From Brumimicrobium mesophilum (GTDB lineage: Bacteria > Bacteroidota > Bacteroidia > Flavobacteriales_D > Crocinitomicaceae), in contig NZ_PVSS01000001.1 in NCBI RefSeq assembly GCF_003025005.1, forward strand, positions 1-64,000: a DNA stretch of 64,000 bases, read 5' to 3'. Below the pieces are notes generated by a model that searched no databases, had not been told where the DNA came from, and was given only the letters and a program-made list of their open reading frames with translations. The translations under genes were made by a program, and so were the position numbers. Position 1 is the first letter of the stretch, and each line of letters begins with the position of its first letter. This document shows positions 1 through 8,687 of this stretch, in pieces.

Positions 1-491
1 TCTTTAGTTTTTAGAATATATTCTTCCATTCCTTGTTGTACGGCAAATGTATCGGCAGAACGCTCTGCTTCTACTATCGATTTCGCAGAAAAAAGATATT
101 TTAATCCAAACCAAACTAGGTTTAATTTGCTTCTGTTTTGGTAATCCATTATGTGTCCAAGTTCGTGACCAATCCACCCAATCATTACATCTTTTGGGAC
201 ATCTATTGTTGAAAATTCTTGATCCGAAATTTTAAATTTCTCGCTAATCAGAATTATGTATTCTCGATTCTTCCTGCTTTTAAAGAAACTACCAATCTTA
301 GGTCGAGCTTGCATTGTGGACTTCTTAATGTTCTTTTTGAATCTAATTTCTAGGTTAATTTCTTTTAATTCAGGATAGAAACTCAAAGCTGTTTCAGCCT
401 CACTTATAATTGATTGAGGGATGGAAATTTGAGCATGGTTTGATGAGTTCAGCATAAAGAAATAAAAAATTAATAATGTTCTACGAAGCAT
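1..491 (-). CDS. Secreted zinc-metallopeptidase-like protein, 3' end cut by window edge
   Basis: I translated this by hand on the minus strand from the ATG at 491; it stays open to base 1, so about 163 residues are visible and the C-terminus is missing. An N-terminal hydrophobic signal peptide (about residues 3-20, ending NHA-Q) indicates export. The zinc-binding motif HELGH lies at about residues 109-113, followed some 30 residues later by EAERSAD (about 141-147), the spacing and ExxxD-type third-ligand segment expected of gluzincin peptidases such as M48/M56-like enzymes. The substrate cannot be inferred. No partner gene is seen upstream; the next gene is divergent at 841. The peptidase call rests on the motif only. 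Confidence 0.7.
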   Translation of the reverse strand, partial: MLRRTLLIFYFFMLNSSNHAQISIPQSIISEAETALSFYPELKEINLEIRFKKNIKKSTMQARPKIGSFFKSRKNREYIILISEKFKISDQEFSTIDVPKDVMIGWIGHELGHIMDYQNRSKLNLVWFGLKYLFSAKSIVEAERSADTFAVQQGMEEYILKTK

Positions 492-840
492 TTTAAAGTG
501 TGAAAATTAATAGAATTAATTCAGTTGAAAAACCAAATTATAACATAAAGCTTAAAATAATAATTATTAATTAGCTAGTGGGTGTTTTGGGTGGGGTTTA
601 GTATTTATTAACGCGTTGGATAATTGATAATTTCCAAAAAAACTCTTTGGATTATACCCTTAATTTAACAGTTTTACTATTTCAAATTGTTTCTGACTAT
701 GAGCTAATAAAAATAGAGATTCTAATCTCATTTCAATTGCAGAGAGGAATAAGTTCCCACTATTTAAAAACAGAATAAATAACATTATAGAAAAGTTAAA
801 ATCTTCAACATTAGATTTAAATTAATACCTTTACAATCAG
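492..840. other. AT-rich intergenic stretch between divergent genes
   Basis: I see no credible gene in these 349 bases. They hold the 16-mer GGATAATTGATAATTT at 618-633, which recurs at 59758-59773, and otherwise AT-rich sequence. It must contain the promoters of the metallopeptidase-like gene (leftward) and the metal-efflux operon (rightward), but I find no clear TAnnTTTG box; TACCTTTA shortly before 841 is only a near match. Confidence 0.5.
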
Positions 841-1299
841 ATGACAGCAATTCGTTATTCCATATCACTTTTATTAATCGTAGGCTATATCGTTGGACTT
901 ACCAACAATCTTATGCCTCGTTGTGAAAGCGATTATGAGCATCAACAGCACGTTGTTTCTATTCATACCAACCATTTCCATGATTCAACCAATCCAACAG
1001 AAGCACATATTGGACACGAAGCACATGACGATGAAACTTCTATGGTGAATATTCTTCAACATATTTTTGATGATGTAGATGATCCAAAAGAGAAATGTGA
1101 ATTCGGTTTTTTTGCAAATGTTCATCACCAAAACGTCAATGTTAATTCACTGGCAATTATCGCAGTTTTAAAATACCCTAAGTTTTTTATTCCAGCATTT
1201 GAATCTTCCTTAGGATTTGTTGAATATTCAATTCCCGAATATTCTCCACCGGAACTACTGAGCTCACAGCAGCGTGGACCTCCATTTTTTCTTGTGTAA
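841..1299 (+). CDS. His-rich exported small protein at head of metal-efflux operon
   Basis: A 152-residue protein with one N-terminal hydrophobic segment (about residues 5-22, signal peptide or anchor) and a His/Asp/Glu-rich stretch (about 33-80: several HxxH-type clusters such as EHQQH, HTNHFH and HIGHEAHDD). It also has two Cys (about 28 and 86). Such stretches bind divalent metal ions, and the gene sits 108 bp upstream of the CzcA-type pump in the same direction. A periplasmic metal-binding or metal-sensing accessory is therefore the natural inference. I do not recognise a named family with certainty. The ATG at 841 gives a proper signal-like N-terminus, and no alternative start is needed. 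Confidence 0.7.
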   Translation: MTAIRYSISLLLIVGYIVGLTNNLMPRCESDYEHQQHVVSIHTNHFHDSTNPTEAHIGHEAHDDETSMVNILQHIFDDVDDPKEKCEFGFFANVHHQNVNVNSLAIIAVLKYPKFFIPAFESSLGFVEYSIPEYSPPELLSSQQRGPPFFLV

Positions 1300-1357
1300 A
1301 ATAAGAATTGTCTAAACGACAGTTCATTTTGGGCTTTCTATAAAGTCCTTAATCGAC

Positions 1358-1379
1358 GGAATTATACTTTTTTAATTCC
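1358..1379. other. Short inverted repeat upstream of czcA
   Basis: GGAATTA and TAATTCC form a 7-bp dyad with an 8-nt T-rich loop in the 108-bp gap between the His-rich gene and the pump gene. It could be an mRNA hairpin or an operator; AT-rich dyads also occur by chance. Confidence 0.3.
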
Positions 1380-1407
1380 ATTACATTTTAATTAAATACA
1401 AGAAAAA

Positions 1408-4400
1408 ATGATTTATAGAATTATATCATTTTCCATCAATAACAAGTTAATCATCGGGTTAATGACCTTAGCCATCATCGGTTTTGGAATTTTCTCAATG
1501 CGCACAATCAACTTAGGATCCGTGCCTGACATTACGAACAATCAAGTTCAGGTAATGACAGTTTCACCCAATTTATCTACAGAAGATATAGAACAATTCG
1601 TGACTTATCCTGTAGAAGTTGAAATGGGGAATTTGCCCGGAGTTCAAGAAATTCGTTCGATTTCACGCTTTGGTTTATCCGTTGTAACTATTGTTTTTGA
1701 TGAGGAAATTGGGACTTACCATGCCCGACAGTTGGTACAGGAAAAACTAATTGATGTACGTCAAAATATTCCCGCGAAGTTTGGAGCGCCAAGCATGGGA
1801 CCAATCACTACAGGACTAGGCGAAATTTATCAATACAGTATTGAAGTTGAACCAGATTATGATTCACTTTATACTTTAACGGAATTGCGGACGGTTCAGG
1901 ATTGGATCGTTGCAAGACAACTTACACTTATCGAAGGAGTAGTTGACGTAAATGCTTTTGGTGGGAACGTCAAACAATATGAAGTAAGTATTGACCCAGA
2001 CAAATTAAAAGCGATGAATGTTACAATTAGTGATGTTTACACAGCTTTAGAGGAAAACAACACCAATACCGGTGGAGCATATATCGAACGAAATAAAATG
2101 GCTAACTTCATTCGTGGGGAAGGACTAATTCGCTCTTTAGATGATATTCGCAAGATTCCTGTTAAATCGGAAAACGGAATCCCTGTTACCATTGGAGATA
2201 TCGCTGAAAACATCGGATTCGGACACCAAGTGCGCTACGGAGCTTTCACAAAGGATGGAAAAGAGGCTGTTGGTGGAATGGTTTTAATGTTGAAAGACGC
2301 CAATCCCAACAAAGTAATCACAAATGTTAAAGAGCGTATTGAAAGAATACAATCTTCCCTTCCTGAAGGGTTGAAAATTGTTCCTTATTTAGACAGAAGC
2401 CAATTAATTGCAAGAACAACAGATACAGTTGCTACCAATTTAATTGAAGGAGCGTTAATTGTGATTTTCGCTTTGGTGATTCTACTCGGAAGTTTTAGAG
2501 GTGGTTTAATTACAGCAACTACCATTCCTTTGGCTTTATTATTTGCTTTTATTCTCATGAAACAATTCGGTGTTTGGGCAAATCTAATGAGTTTGGGTGC
2601 AATTGATTTTGGAATCATCATAGATGGAGCAGTAATTATTATTGAAGGAACTGTTTTTGAAATTCAGCGAAGAATCAAAAAAGGGACACTCCATTTCACA
2701 AGAAAAGAAATGGATAATGTAGCCATTGAAGCCAGTAACACCATGATGGAATCAGCATTTTTTGGTCAAATCATTATCCTAATTGTCTTTATGCCTATTT
2801 TATTTTTGACGGGTGTTGAAGGAATAATGTTCAAACCAATGGCTTATACATTTGGATTTGCCATGATTGGGGCTATTATTTTATGTCTGACTTATGTACC
2901 AATGATGTCCGCTTTATTTATGCGACCTATTCAAAACAAGAAAAGTTGGTACGCTAAATTTGAAGTAAAACTTGAAAGATTTAGCAATGCAATTATTGGA
3001 GGAATCAATAAGATTTATCACCCAATTTTGGAAGCTGCAATGAAATTCAGATTAATAGTAATTGGAATCGCAGCTTTGATTTTAGGAATGACCATTTTCA
3101 CTTTTTCAAGAATGGGTGGAGAATTTATTCCACAATTAAAAGAAGGAGATTTGGCGATTCAAGCATTGATTCGACCAGGAAGTAGTTTGGAGGAAATGAT
3201 TGCCACTTCTACTAAAATTGAAAATACATTATTGGAAAATTTCCCAGAAGTTCTTTCGGCTGGTTCTCGAATTGGGGTTGCGGATATCCCAACTGATCCT
3301 ATGCCTATGGATATTGCCGATATGTTTGTGATTTTGGAGAAAGACCACAGCAAATGGACAAGTGCTGAAAGTGAAGAAGAATTGATCGGAAAAATGCAAG
3401 AGAAATTAGCAGAAGTACTAGTCGGTGTTAACATTGTTTTTAGTCAACCCATCGAATTAAGATTCAACGAATTATTGACAGGAGTTCGAGAAGATGTGGC
3501 TATCAAAATTTATGGTGAAGATTTAGACGTTTTGAACGAAAAAGCAACAGAACTCGCTGAATTAGTAAAAAACATCAAAGGTGTAGGAGATGTAAATGCT
3601 GAAAGAACATCAGGTCTACCGCAAATTAACATCAAATTTGACAGAGATAAAGTAGCACAATATGGAGTTTCGATTGAACAATTGAACACCTATTTGAGCA
3701 CAGCTTTGGCTGGTGGCGTTGCAGGAACAATTTACGAAGGTGAACGCCGCTTCGACTTGGTAGTACGCTATGGTGAAAACTACCGCTCTTCAATTGACGA
3801 TATCCGAAAGTTATTTGTGGATTTACCGAATGGTTCTCAGGTAATGTTAAAAGAATTTGCAACGATAGAATACGAACCTGGTCCAATGCAAATATCAAGG
3901 GACGACACTTACCGTCAGACTTATGTTGGTGTAAACACCAGAGGTCGAGATGTAAAATCCGTGGTGACTGACATCCAAGAGAAAGTAAAAAACGAACTCA
4001 ACCTTCCTCCAGGATACAACATTTCGTATGGAGGGCAATTTGAAAATTTAGAAAGCGCTACAAATCGCTTAATGATTGTTGTTCCAATTGCACTGGTTTT
4101 AATTTTCGTTTTACTCTATTTCGCATTAAAATCATTTGCACAATCCATCATGATTTACATCGCCATTCCTTTGGCAGCTATTGGAGGAGTTTATGCATTA
4201 TGGCTGCGCGATATGCCATTTAGTATTTCTGCTGGAGTAGGATTTATCGTTCTTTTCGGAGTCGCTGTTTTGAATGGTTTAGTACTGATTAATCGATTTA
4301 ATTCTCTAAAAATGGAAGGTATGATAGATATTAAGGAAAGAATTTTCACGGGAACGAGAGAAAGAATTCGACCAATTATGTTGACCGCAGTAACAGATAT

Positions 4401-5790
4401 TTTTGGATTCTTGCCAATGGCATTTTCCGCTTCAGCTGGTGCTGAAGTTCAGCGACCGTTGGCAACCGTTGTAATTGGAGGAATGATTAGCGCAACAATA
4501 CTCACATTAATTGTCTTACCTATTTTATACATGTATTTAGAAAAAAGAAAGATGAAAACAAATCGAAATCCTAAACTTGCGATGGGAATCGGAGTATTAT
4601 TTATTCTCGTTACACCCATGTTCAAAGCACAAAATACACTACAGGAAAGTTGGCAAGAAATTTCAATTGAAGAAGCCCAAGAACAAGCGCTAAAAAGATG
4701 GCCTTTGTTGAAAGCAAAACAATTAGAAATTGATCATCAAAATGTATTAAAGAAAACAGCTTGGGATTTAGGAAACACCACTGTTTATACTGGAAAAGAA
4801 GAAGCTGGAAATGGCGAAAGTGGAGTTTATACTCGAATAGGAATTCAGCAAAGCAACATCAATTTGTTTGGAATTGGGTCGGCCATAAGACTTCAGAATG
4901 AACAGGTTATTTTAGCCGAAAAAGCTTTAGAAATATCTCAAGTTTCCATTCGATATGAAGTAAAAAAAGCTTGGGCTGAAGTTTATACAAGCCAATCCAC
5001 TTACAAAGTTTATCAAGCTTTGGATTCTGTGTTTACGAAAATCAAAGCCACTGAAAAATTAAGATATGAGGTAGAAGATATTTCAAATTTATCTTATTTA
5101 TCTACAGCCAATGAAGCGAATGAATTGAGAATTAAAAAGGGCCAAAAGTACCATGATTACATCAAAGCTGTTCAAAAATTAAACCTTTGGTTGGTCAGTG
5201 ATACAATTTATACGGCACCTTCGATTGATGAGAAAAATTTTATTGACCTCATCGAACTGAACTCTGATTCTATTACAGATCATCCGCTTCTCTCCTATCA
5301 TGAGCAACAAATCAATATCTCGGACGCAAAAATAAAAAATCAAAATTCGCAGTATTTACCAACATTCAACGGACAAATTGGAGAGCAGAAAATTGGAGCA
5401 CAAACTGGATTTTACACCTATCAAATTGGCGTGAATATTCCATTGGTTTTCAACAAACAATTGGGACGATCTCAAGCTGCAAAAATTGACAGAAAAATTG
5501 CAGCACAAAATTTTCAACAACAAAAAATGGAATTGAATTTAGAAGTCAATTCTGTTTATGAGGATTACTTGAAATGGAAAAATACATGGATTTATTATCA
5601 AGAAGAAGCTTTACCCATGGCGCAACTACAAAGAAAAAGTGCAATTGAAGCTTTTAAAGAAGGAGCAGTAGATTATTCAGGATTCTTACAAGCAGTGAGA
5701 TCTGCAATTAGCATTGAATTGGATGCTTGGAATGCGCTTGACAATTATTTAAAACAACGTTACTTACTTGAATTTTACATCCAAGATTAA
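1408..5790 (+). CDS. czcA: CzcA-type heavy-metal RND pump fused to a TolC-like outer membrane channel
   Basis: A 1460-residue proton-driven inner-membrane pump of the heavy-metal-efflux RND family. Residues 1 to about 1040 are a full CzcA/CusA protein: TM1 near 12-30, large periplasmic loops, and the TM4 proton-relay motif with D400, D406 and E413 (GAIDFGIIIDGAVIIIEG). The segments EFIPQLKEGDLAIQAL and SRIGVADIPTDPMP resemble CzcA/CnrA (Zn, Co, Cd, Ni) more than the Cu/Ag pump CusA, which carries a metal-binding Met in the first region. After a Lys/Arg-rich linker, the hydrophobic signal-like stretch around 1060-1075 leads into an outer-membrane-efflux domain (about 1080-1460) rich in long helices, so the pump and its exit duct are one polypeptide. 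CzcA-TolC fusions are known in Bacteroidota. The adaptor gene follows after 45 bp. Confidence 0.92.
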   Translation: MIYRIISFSINNKLIIGLMTLAIIGFGIFSMRTINLGSVPDITNNQVQVMTVSPNLSTEDIEQFVTYPVEVEMGNLPGVQEIRSISRFGLSVVTIVFDEEIGTYHARQLVQEKLIDVRQNIPAKFGAPSMGPITTGLGEIYQYSIEVEPDYDSLYTLTELRTVQDWIVARQLTLIEGVVDVNAFGGNVKQYEVSIDPDKLKAMNVTISDVYTALEENNTNTGGAYIERNKMANFIRGEGLIRSLDDIRKIPVKSENGIPVTIGDIAENIGFGHQVRYGAFTKDGKEAVGGMVLMLKDANPNKVITNVKERIERIQSSLPEGLKIVPYLDRSQLIARTTDTVATNLIEGALIVIFALVILLGSFRGGLITATTIPLALLFAFILMKQFGVWANLMSLGAIDFGIIIDGAVIIIEGTVFEIQRRIKKGTLHFTRKEMDNVAIEASNTMMESAFFGQIIILIVFMPILFLTGVEGIMFKPMAYTFGFAMIGAIILCLTYVPMMSALFMRPIQNKKSWYAKFEVKLERFSNAIIGGINKIYHPILEAAMKFRLIVIGIAALILGMTIFTFSRMGGEFIPQLKEGDLAIQALIRPGSSLEEMIATSTKIENTLLENFPEVLSAGSRIGVADIPTDPMPMDIADMFVILEKDHSKWTSAESEEELIGKMQEKLAEVLVGVNIVFSQPIELRFNELLTGVREDVAIKIYGEDLDVLNEKATELAELVKNIKGVGDVNAERTSGLPQINIKFDRDKVAQYGVSIEQLNTYLSTALAGGVAGTIYEGERRFDLVVRYGENYRSSIDDIRKLFVDLPNGSQVMLKEFATIEYEPGPMQISRDDTYRQTYVGVNTRGRDVKSVVTDIQEKVKNELNLPPGYNISYGGQFENLESATNRLMIVVPIALVLIFVLLYFALKSFAQSIMIYIAIPLAAIGGVYALWLRDMPFSISAGVGFIVLFGVAVLNGLVLINRFNSLKMEGMIDIKERIFTGTRERIRPIMLTAVTDIFGFLPMAFSASAGAEVQRPLATVVIGGMISATILTLIVLPILYMYLEKRKMKTNRNPKLAMGIGVLFILVTPMFKAQNTLQESWQEISIEEAQEQALKRWPLLKAKQLEIDHQNVLKKTAWDLGNTTVYTGKEEAGNGESGVYTRIGIQQSNINLFGIGSAIRLQNEQVILAEKALEISQVSIRYEVKKAWAEVYTSQSTYKVYQALDSVFTKIKATEKLRYEVEDISNLSYLSTANEANELRIKKGQKYHDYIKAVQKLNLWLVSDTIYTAPSIDEKNFIDLIELNSDSITDHPLLSYHEQQINISDAKIKNQNSQYLPTFNGQIGEQKIGAQTGFYTYQIGVNIPLVFNKQLGRSQAAKIDRKIAAQNFQQQKMELNLEVNSVYEDYLKWKNTWIYYQEEALPMAQLQRKSAIEAFKEGAVDYSGFLQAVRSAISIELDAWNALDNYLKQRYLLEFYIQD

Positions 5791-5835
5791 TAGTTGAGAA
5801 AACATAATTATATCGATTTACAAAAATTTAGAATA

Positions 5836-7023
5836 ATGAAATCACACATAAAATATATCGCAAGTTTAATTCTGATTATTGGGCTTTATTCTTGCACAGC
5901 AAATGAATCTGCAACAGATGAAGCAACAAAACACGTTGATGATCACGATCACGCAACAAATGAAGTTCATCTTTCAACACAAAAATTCAAAAGTTTAAGA
6001 ATTGAATTGGATACCATGCAAAAACACACCTTCGAAGGAATTGTATATACCAATGGAAGCCTGGAGGTTCCTCCTCAACACGAGGCAACAATAACATCAA
6101 TTTTTGGAGGTAATGTGGTTTCAATTGAAGTAATAGAAGGACAAAATGTAAAAAAAGGTCAAACTTTGGCTTATTTGAGTCATCCTAATTTCATCAATAT
6201 TCAAACTGCATATTTAAAAGCATTTCACAATGACGCTTATTTATCAAAGCAATTTGACAGACAAACAAAGCTTTCTGAAGCAGAAATTGGAGCAGGGAAA
6301 GACATGCAAAAATCGAAGTCAGAATACCTCTCAAATAAAGGCGAGATGAATGGTTATGCAGCACAATTGAAACAGTTAAATTTGAGTTTAAAATACATAC
6401 AAGAAGGAAATTTGTATGATAGAATTCCTGTGAAAAGTCCTATCGATGGGTCAATAGAAGCCGTTGACATTCAAATTGGGCAGTATGTTGAACAACAAAC
6501 CACAATGTTTAAAATTGTAAATACAGAACATCTTCATGCAGATTTTATGGTATTCGAAAAAGATGTTATGTATGTAAAAAAAGGTCAGAAAATTGAATTC
6601 ACAGTGGCTACATCTAGTCAACCATTAATGGCAGAAATCATTTCTGTTGGAAAACGTTTTGAAGAATCTCCTAGAGCAGTTCATATTCATGCCGAAATAG
6701 AAGAAAAAGATTTTAATCTTGTTGCTGGAATGTACATTAAGGGAAAGATTTATACTCAGGCCAGTGAAATTATGGCTTTGCCCGAATCTGCAATTATTAC
6801 TGAAGATGAAAAAACGTATATTTTCATTACTACTCAAACTCAGGAAAAGCGAAAAGAGGAATTCGAATTTCAAATGGTTGAAGTGAAAACAGGTAAACAA
6901 GAAGGTAATTGGATAGCTGTTGATTTGTTAAAGCCATTACCTGAAAATGCTATGATTGTTCAAAATGGGGCGTATTATTTGATTGCTGAGATGTTAAAAG
7001 GAGAGACGGCGCATAGTCATTAA
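5836..7023 (+). CDS. czcB: CzcB/CusB-type periplasmic adaptor lipoprotein (HlyD family)
   Basis: A 395-residue membrane-fusion protein linking the RND pump to the outer-membrane channel. I place the start at the ATG at 5836 rather than the in-frame TTG at 5794, because it begins a clean lipoprotein signal with lipobox LYSC (Cys20). A His/Asp-rich segment (KHVDDHDH, about 32-39) follows and may capture metal. Then come a barrel-sandwich half (VLxxEGQNVKKGQTLAYLSHP), an alpha-hairpin (about 110-200), the second lipoyl half (VKSPIDGSIEAVDIQIGQYVEQ) and a beta-barrel/C-terminal domain. A final GETAHSH tail is also His-rich. The gene completes an operon whose tripartite pump needs only two polypeptides, because the channel is fused to CzcA. 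Confidence 0.9.
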   Translation: MKSHIKYIASLILIIGLYSCTANESATDEATKHVDDHDHATNEVHLSTQKFKSLRIELDTMQKHTFEGIVYTNGSLEVPPQHEATITSIFGGNVVSIEVIEGQNVKKGQTLAYLSHPNFINIQTAYLKAFHNDAYLSKQFDRQTKLSEAEIGAGKDMQKSKSEYLSNKGEMNGYAAQLKQLNLSLKYIQEGNLYDRIPVKSPIDGSIEAVDIQIGQYVEQQTTMFKIVNTEHLHADFMVFEKDVMYVKKGQKIEFTVATSSQPLMAEIISVGKRFEESPRAVHIHAEIEEKDFNLVAGMYIKGKIYTQASEIMALPESAIITEDEKTYIFITTQTQEKRKEEFEFQMVEVKTGKQEGNWIAVDLLKPLPENAMIVQNGAYYLIAEMLKGETAHSH

Positions 7024-7042
7024 TAAAAAATGTTGTGTGGAT

Positions 7043-7078
7043 TTTCGTAGGGGTCTTTTGCAAAATGCCCCTACGAAA
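7043..7078. repeat. GTAGGGG/CCCCTAC palindromic element after the czc operon
   Basis: An 11-bp perfect inverted repeat (TTTCGTAGGGG / CCCCTACGAAA) encloses a 14-nt loop that itself contains the palindrome TTTTGCAAAA. It lies 20 bp after the czcB stop. There is no T-run on either side, so it is a poor intrinsic terminator. It resembles the dispersed GTAGGGGC...GCCCCTAC palindromes found between genes in many bacteria, and may also protect the 3' end of the czc mRNA. Confidence 0.5.
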
Positions 7079-7145
7079 CCCAACCAACATAATTTGATTT
7101 AAATGGTTAGTAATAATTTGATGAATATTGATGTCTAATTAATTG

Positions 7146-7949
7146 TTATTGCGTTACATTAATCGATTTCGTTCTCACAGTTTCGTTAATTAGCCAGTAG
7201 TCTTTTGCACCAATTACTTTCTTGTCGTAGTTTAGTCCAACAACTTGTGCATAACCCGAACCTTGACCTAAGTTAGCTAATTCAGCAGCAGTGAAAGTGT
7301 ACGATGTATTGTTTCCTCCAACAATCACCAATTTGTCTCCGCTTGAACCATAAACAGCATACAATATTGAATCAGCATTGGCTACAGAACCACTTGTTAA
7401 GGTATAGTCACTTGAAACAGATACATCACCTGAAGTAATTGCATTGACTGTTGAAAAACCTTGATTTGTTGAAGTGGAGAATGACTCCCATGTTGATCCA
7501 GTCCCTTCCCAATCCACTGTAGAACCAAATGTTAATCCAGTTGGGTTTGTAATTCCTACCATGTAAATATAGGAATTGTTATTTTGTGCAGAAAGCGATT
7601 CACCATCAACACTAACTGTACCAGCACTTACAAATGATGCACCTGAATTTTCACTAAACACAGCAACTGCAGTTCCAAATTCAGTATCTACTGGACCAAT
7701 CGGAGTATCTGTAGTGGTCATTGTTTTGATTGCAATTAATCCTGCAAATTCACCCGAAAAATTTGGCGTGAATGAGCCTGGTGAAGATGGAGTGTTTGGA
7801 TCTGCAACTATGCAACTTCCATCGTCTTTCTCTGCTTCTGCGTTATAATTTGTTGCTGTAGGATCTGTACAACCTTCCTTTTTACATGAACTTAATCCCA
7901 GTCCAAACACCAACGTTAAACTTGAGATAATAATTTTTGTATTTTTCAT
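7146..7949 (-). CDS. Exported lipoprotein with N-terminal GCTD...DDGSC cysteine motif
   Basis: A 267-residue lipoprotein of unknown function. The ATG at 7949 gives the signal with lipobox LSSC (Cys22); an in-frame ATG at 7988 would put 13 unneeded residues in front and would overlap the promoter described separately. Just after the lipidated Cys comes KKEGCTDPTATNYN...DDGSC (Cys27 and Cys46 probably paired; Asn/Asp-rich, calcium-loop-like), a motif common in exported proteins of marine Bacteroidota. The rest is Ser/Thr/Gly-rich beta-type sequence with no recognised catalytic motif. The DUF4856 lipoprotein at 17133-18281 starts with almost the same motif, and both genes have the same promoter plus operator architecture, so the two are probably co-regulated. 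Confidence 0.75.
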   Translation of the reverse strand: MKNTKIIISSLTLVFGLGLSSCKKEGCTDPTATNYNAEAEKDDGSCIVADPNTPSSPGSFTPNFSGEFAGLIAIKTMTTTDTPIGPVDTEFGTAVAVFSENSGASFVSAGTVSVDGESLSAQNNNSYIYMVGITNPTGLTFGSTVDWEGTGSTWESFSTSTNQGFSTVNAITSGDVSVSSDYTLTSGSVANADSILYAVYGSSGDKLVIVGGNNTSYTFTAAELANLGQGSGYAQVVGLNYDKKVIGAKDYWLINETVRTKSINVTQ

Positions 7950-7966
7950 AACTAATTGTTTTTTAG

Positions 7967-7997
7967 CAAATTTAGGGGTAAAATACATATTTCACAA
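7967..7997 (-). promoter_or_regulatory. Promoter of the GCTD-motif lipoprotein gene
   Basis: On the minus strand: -33 TTG (plus 7995-7997), 20-bp spacer, -7 box TAAATTTG (plus 7967-7974), matching the Bacteroidota TTG / TAnnTTTG pattern. It ends 17 bp before the ATG at 7949. The surrounding bases (GTATTGTGAA at the -33 end, CCCTAAATTTG or CCTTAAATTTG at the -7 end) are nearly the same as at the DUF4856 promoter at 18307-18337. Confidence 0.7.
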
Positions 7998-8014
7998 TAC
8001 GACATTTGGCGTAT
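7997..8014. promoter_or_regulatory. Operator-like dyad, copy 1
   Basis: ATACG-N8-CGTAT, a perfect 5+5 dyad in 18 bp that touches the -33 box of the lipoprotein promoter (one base shared). Copy 2 at 18337-18354 has the same size and the same position but ATACC/GGTAT half-sites, so the C/G change occurs in both arms and keeps the symmetry. This is the expected signature of a site bound by a dimeric regulator. The regulator is not identifiable here. Confidence 0.6.
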
Positions 8015-8063
8015 ATTGTTTTGTTTCATTTTTTTTATTTAAATTGTACTAAACAATCTTCTT

Positions 8064-8438
8064 ATGTCAGGAACCAAAGAAAAACGATTATGTAAAGAAT
8101 GCCAAACACCACTCACAGGAAGAAGAGATCAAAAATTCTGTGGTGATTATTGTCGAAACACCTTCAACAACAGATTGAATGAAGACAGCAGTAACTACAT
8201 GCGAAGAATCAATAATATTTTGCGTAAAAACAGGCGTATTTTGGCAAAACTAAATCCAGACGGGAAGAAAACTGTAGACGGAATTACGATGGCCGAAGAA
8301 GGATTTAACTTTCACTATTACACCAATATTTACACCACCCAAAAAGGAAGTCAATACATTTTCTGCTATGACCAAGGATATTTAAAAATGGATGACAATC
8401 AATATATGTTGGTGCATAAGCAGGATTACGTGAAGTAA
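8064..8438 (+). CDS. Small zinc-ribbon protein, function unknown
   Basis: A 124-residue soluble protein beginning with a four-cysteine zinc ribbon: C10, C13, C26, C30 (CKECQTPL ... FCGDYC). A basic segment (RRINNILRKNRRILAKLN, about 47-64) could contact nucleic acid. The C-terminal half is aromatic-rich (HYYTNIYTTQKGSQYIF). I recognise the type as a conserved Bacteroidota hypothetical but no function. It is divergent from the lipoprotein gene at 7949, with 114 bp between the two starts that include the operator-like dyad, so that regulator could affect it too. Confidence 0.7.
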   Translation: MSGTKEKRLCKECQTPLTGRRDQKFCGDYCRNTFNNRLNEDSSNYMRRINNILRKNRRILAKLNPDGKKTVDGITMAEEGFNFHYYTNIYTTQKGSQYIFCYDQGYLKMDDNQYMLVHKQDYVK

Positions 8439-8687
8439 TGATTAATGGTTAATTATTAATGTTTAACGCGAGTTGGTGGTTATTTAGGTTGTGATGAGTG
8501 ATTTTAATGATGCAATTTCCATTATTCTCTTTTCAGACTCCAGAATAAATTTTTTCACACAATCAACTGATAAAGAAGAATCACCTTTATCCTAAATAAC
8601 ATTTTGTGATCCGTAAATCCCGTCTTTTAATCCTGAATGGACATGGTTTTTTTTCGTATTTGGCAAAAACACTTCACTTTAGCGTTT

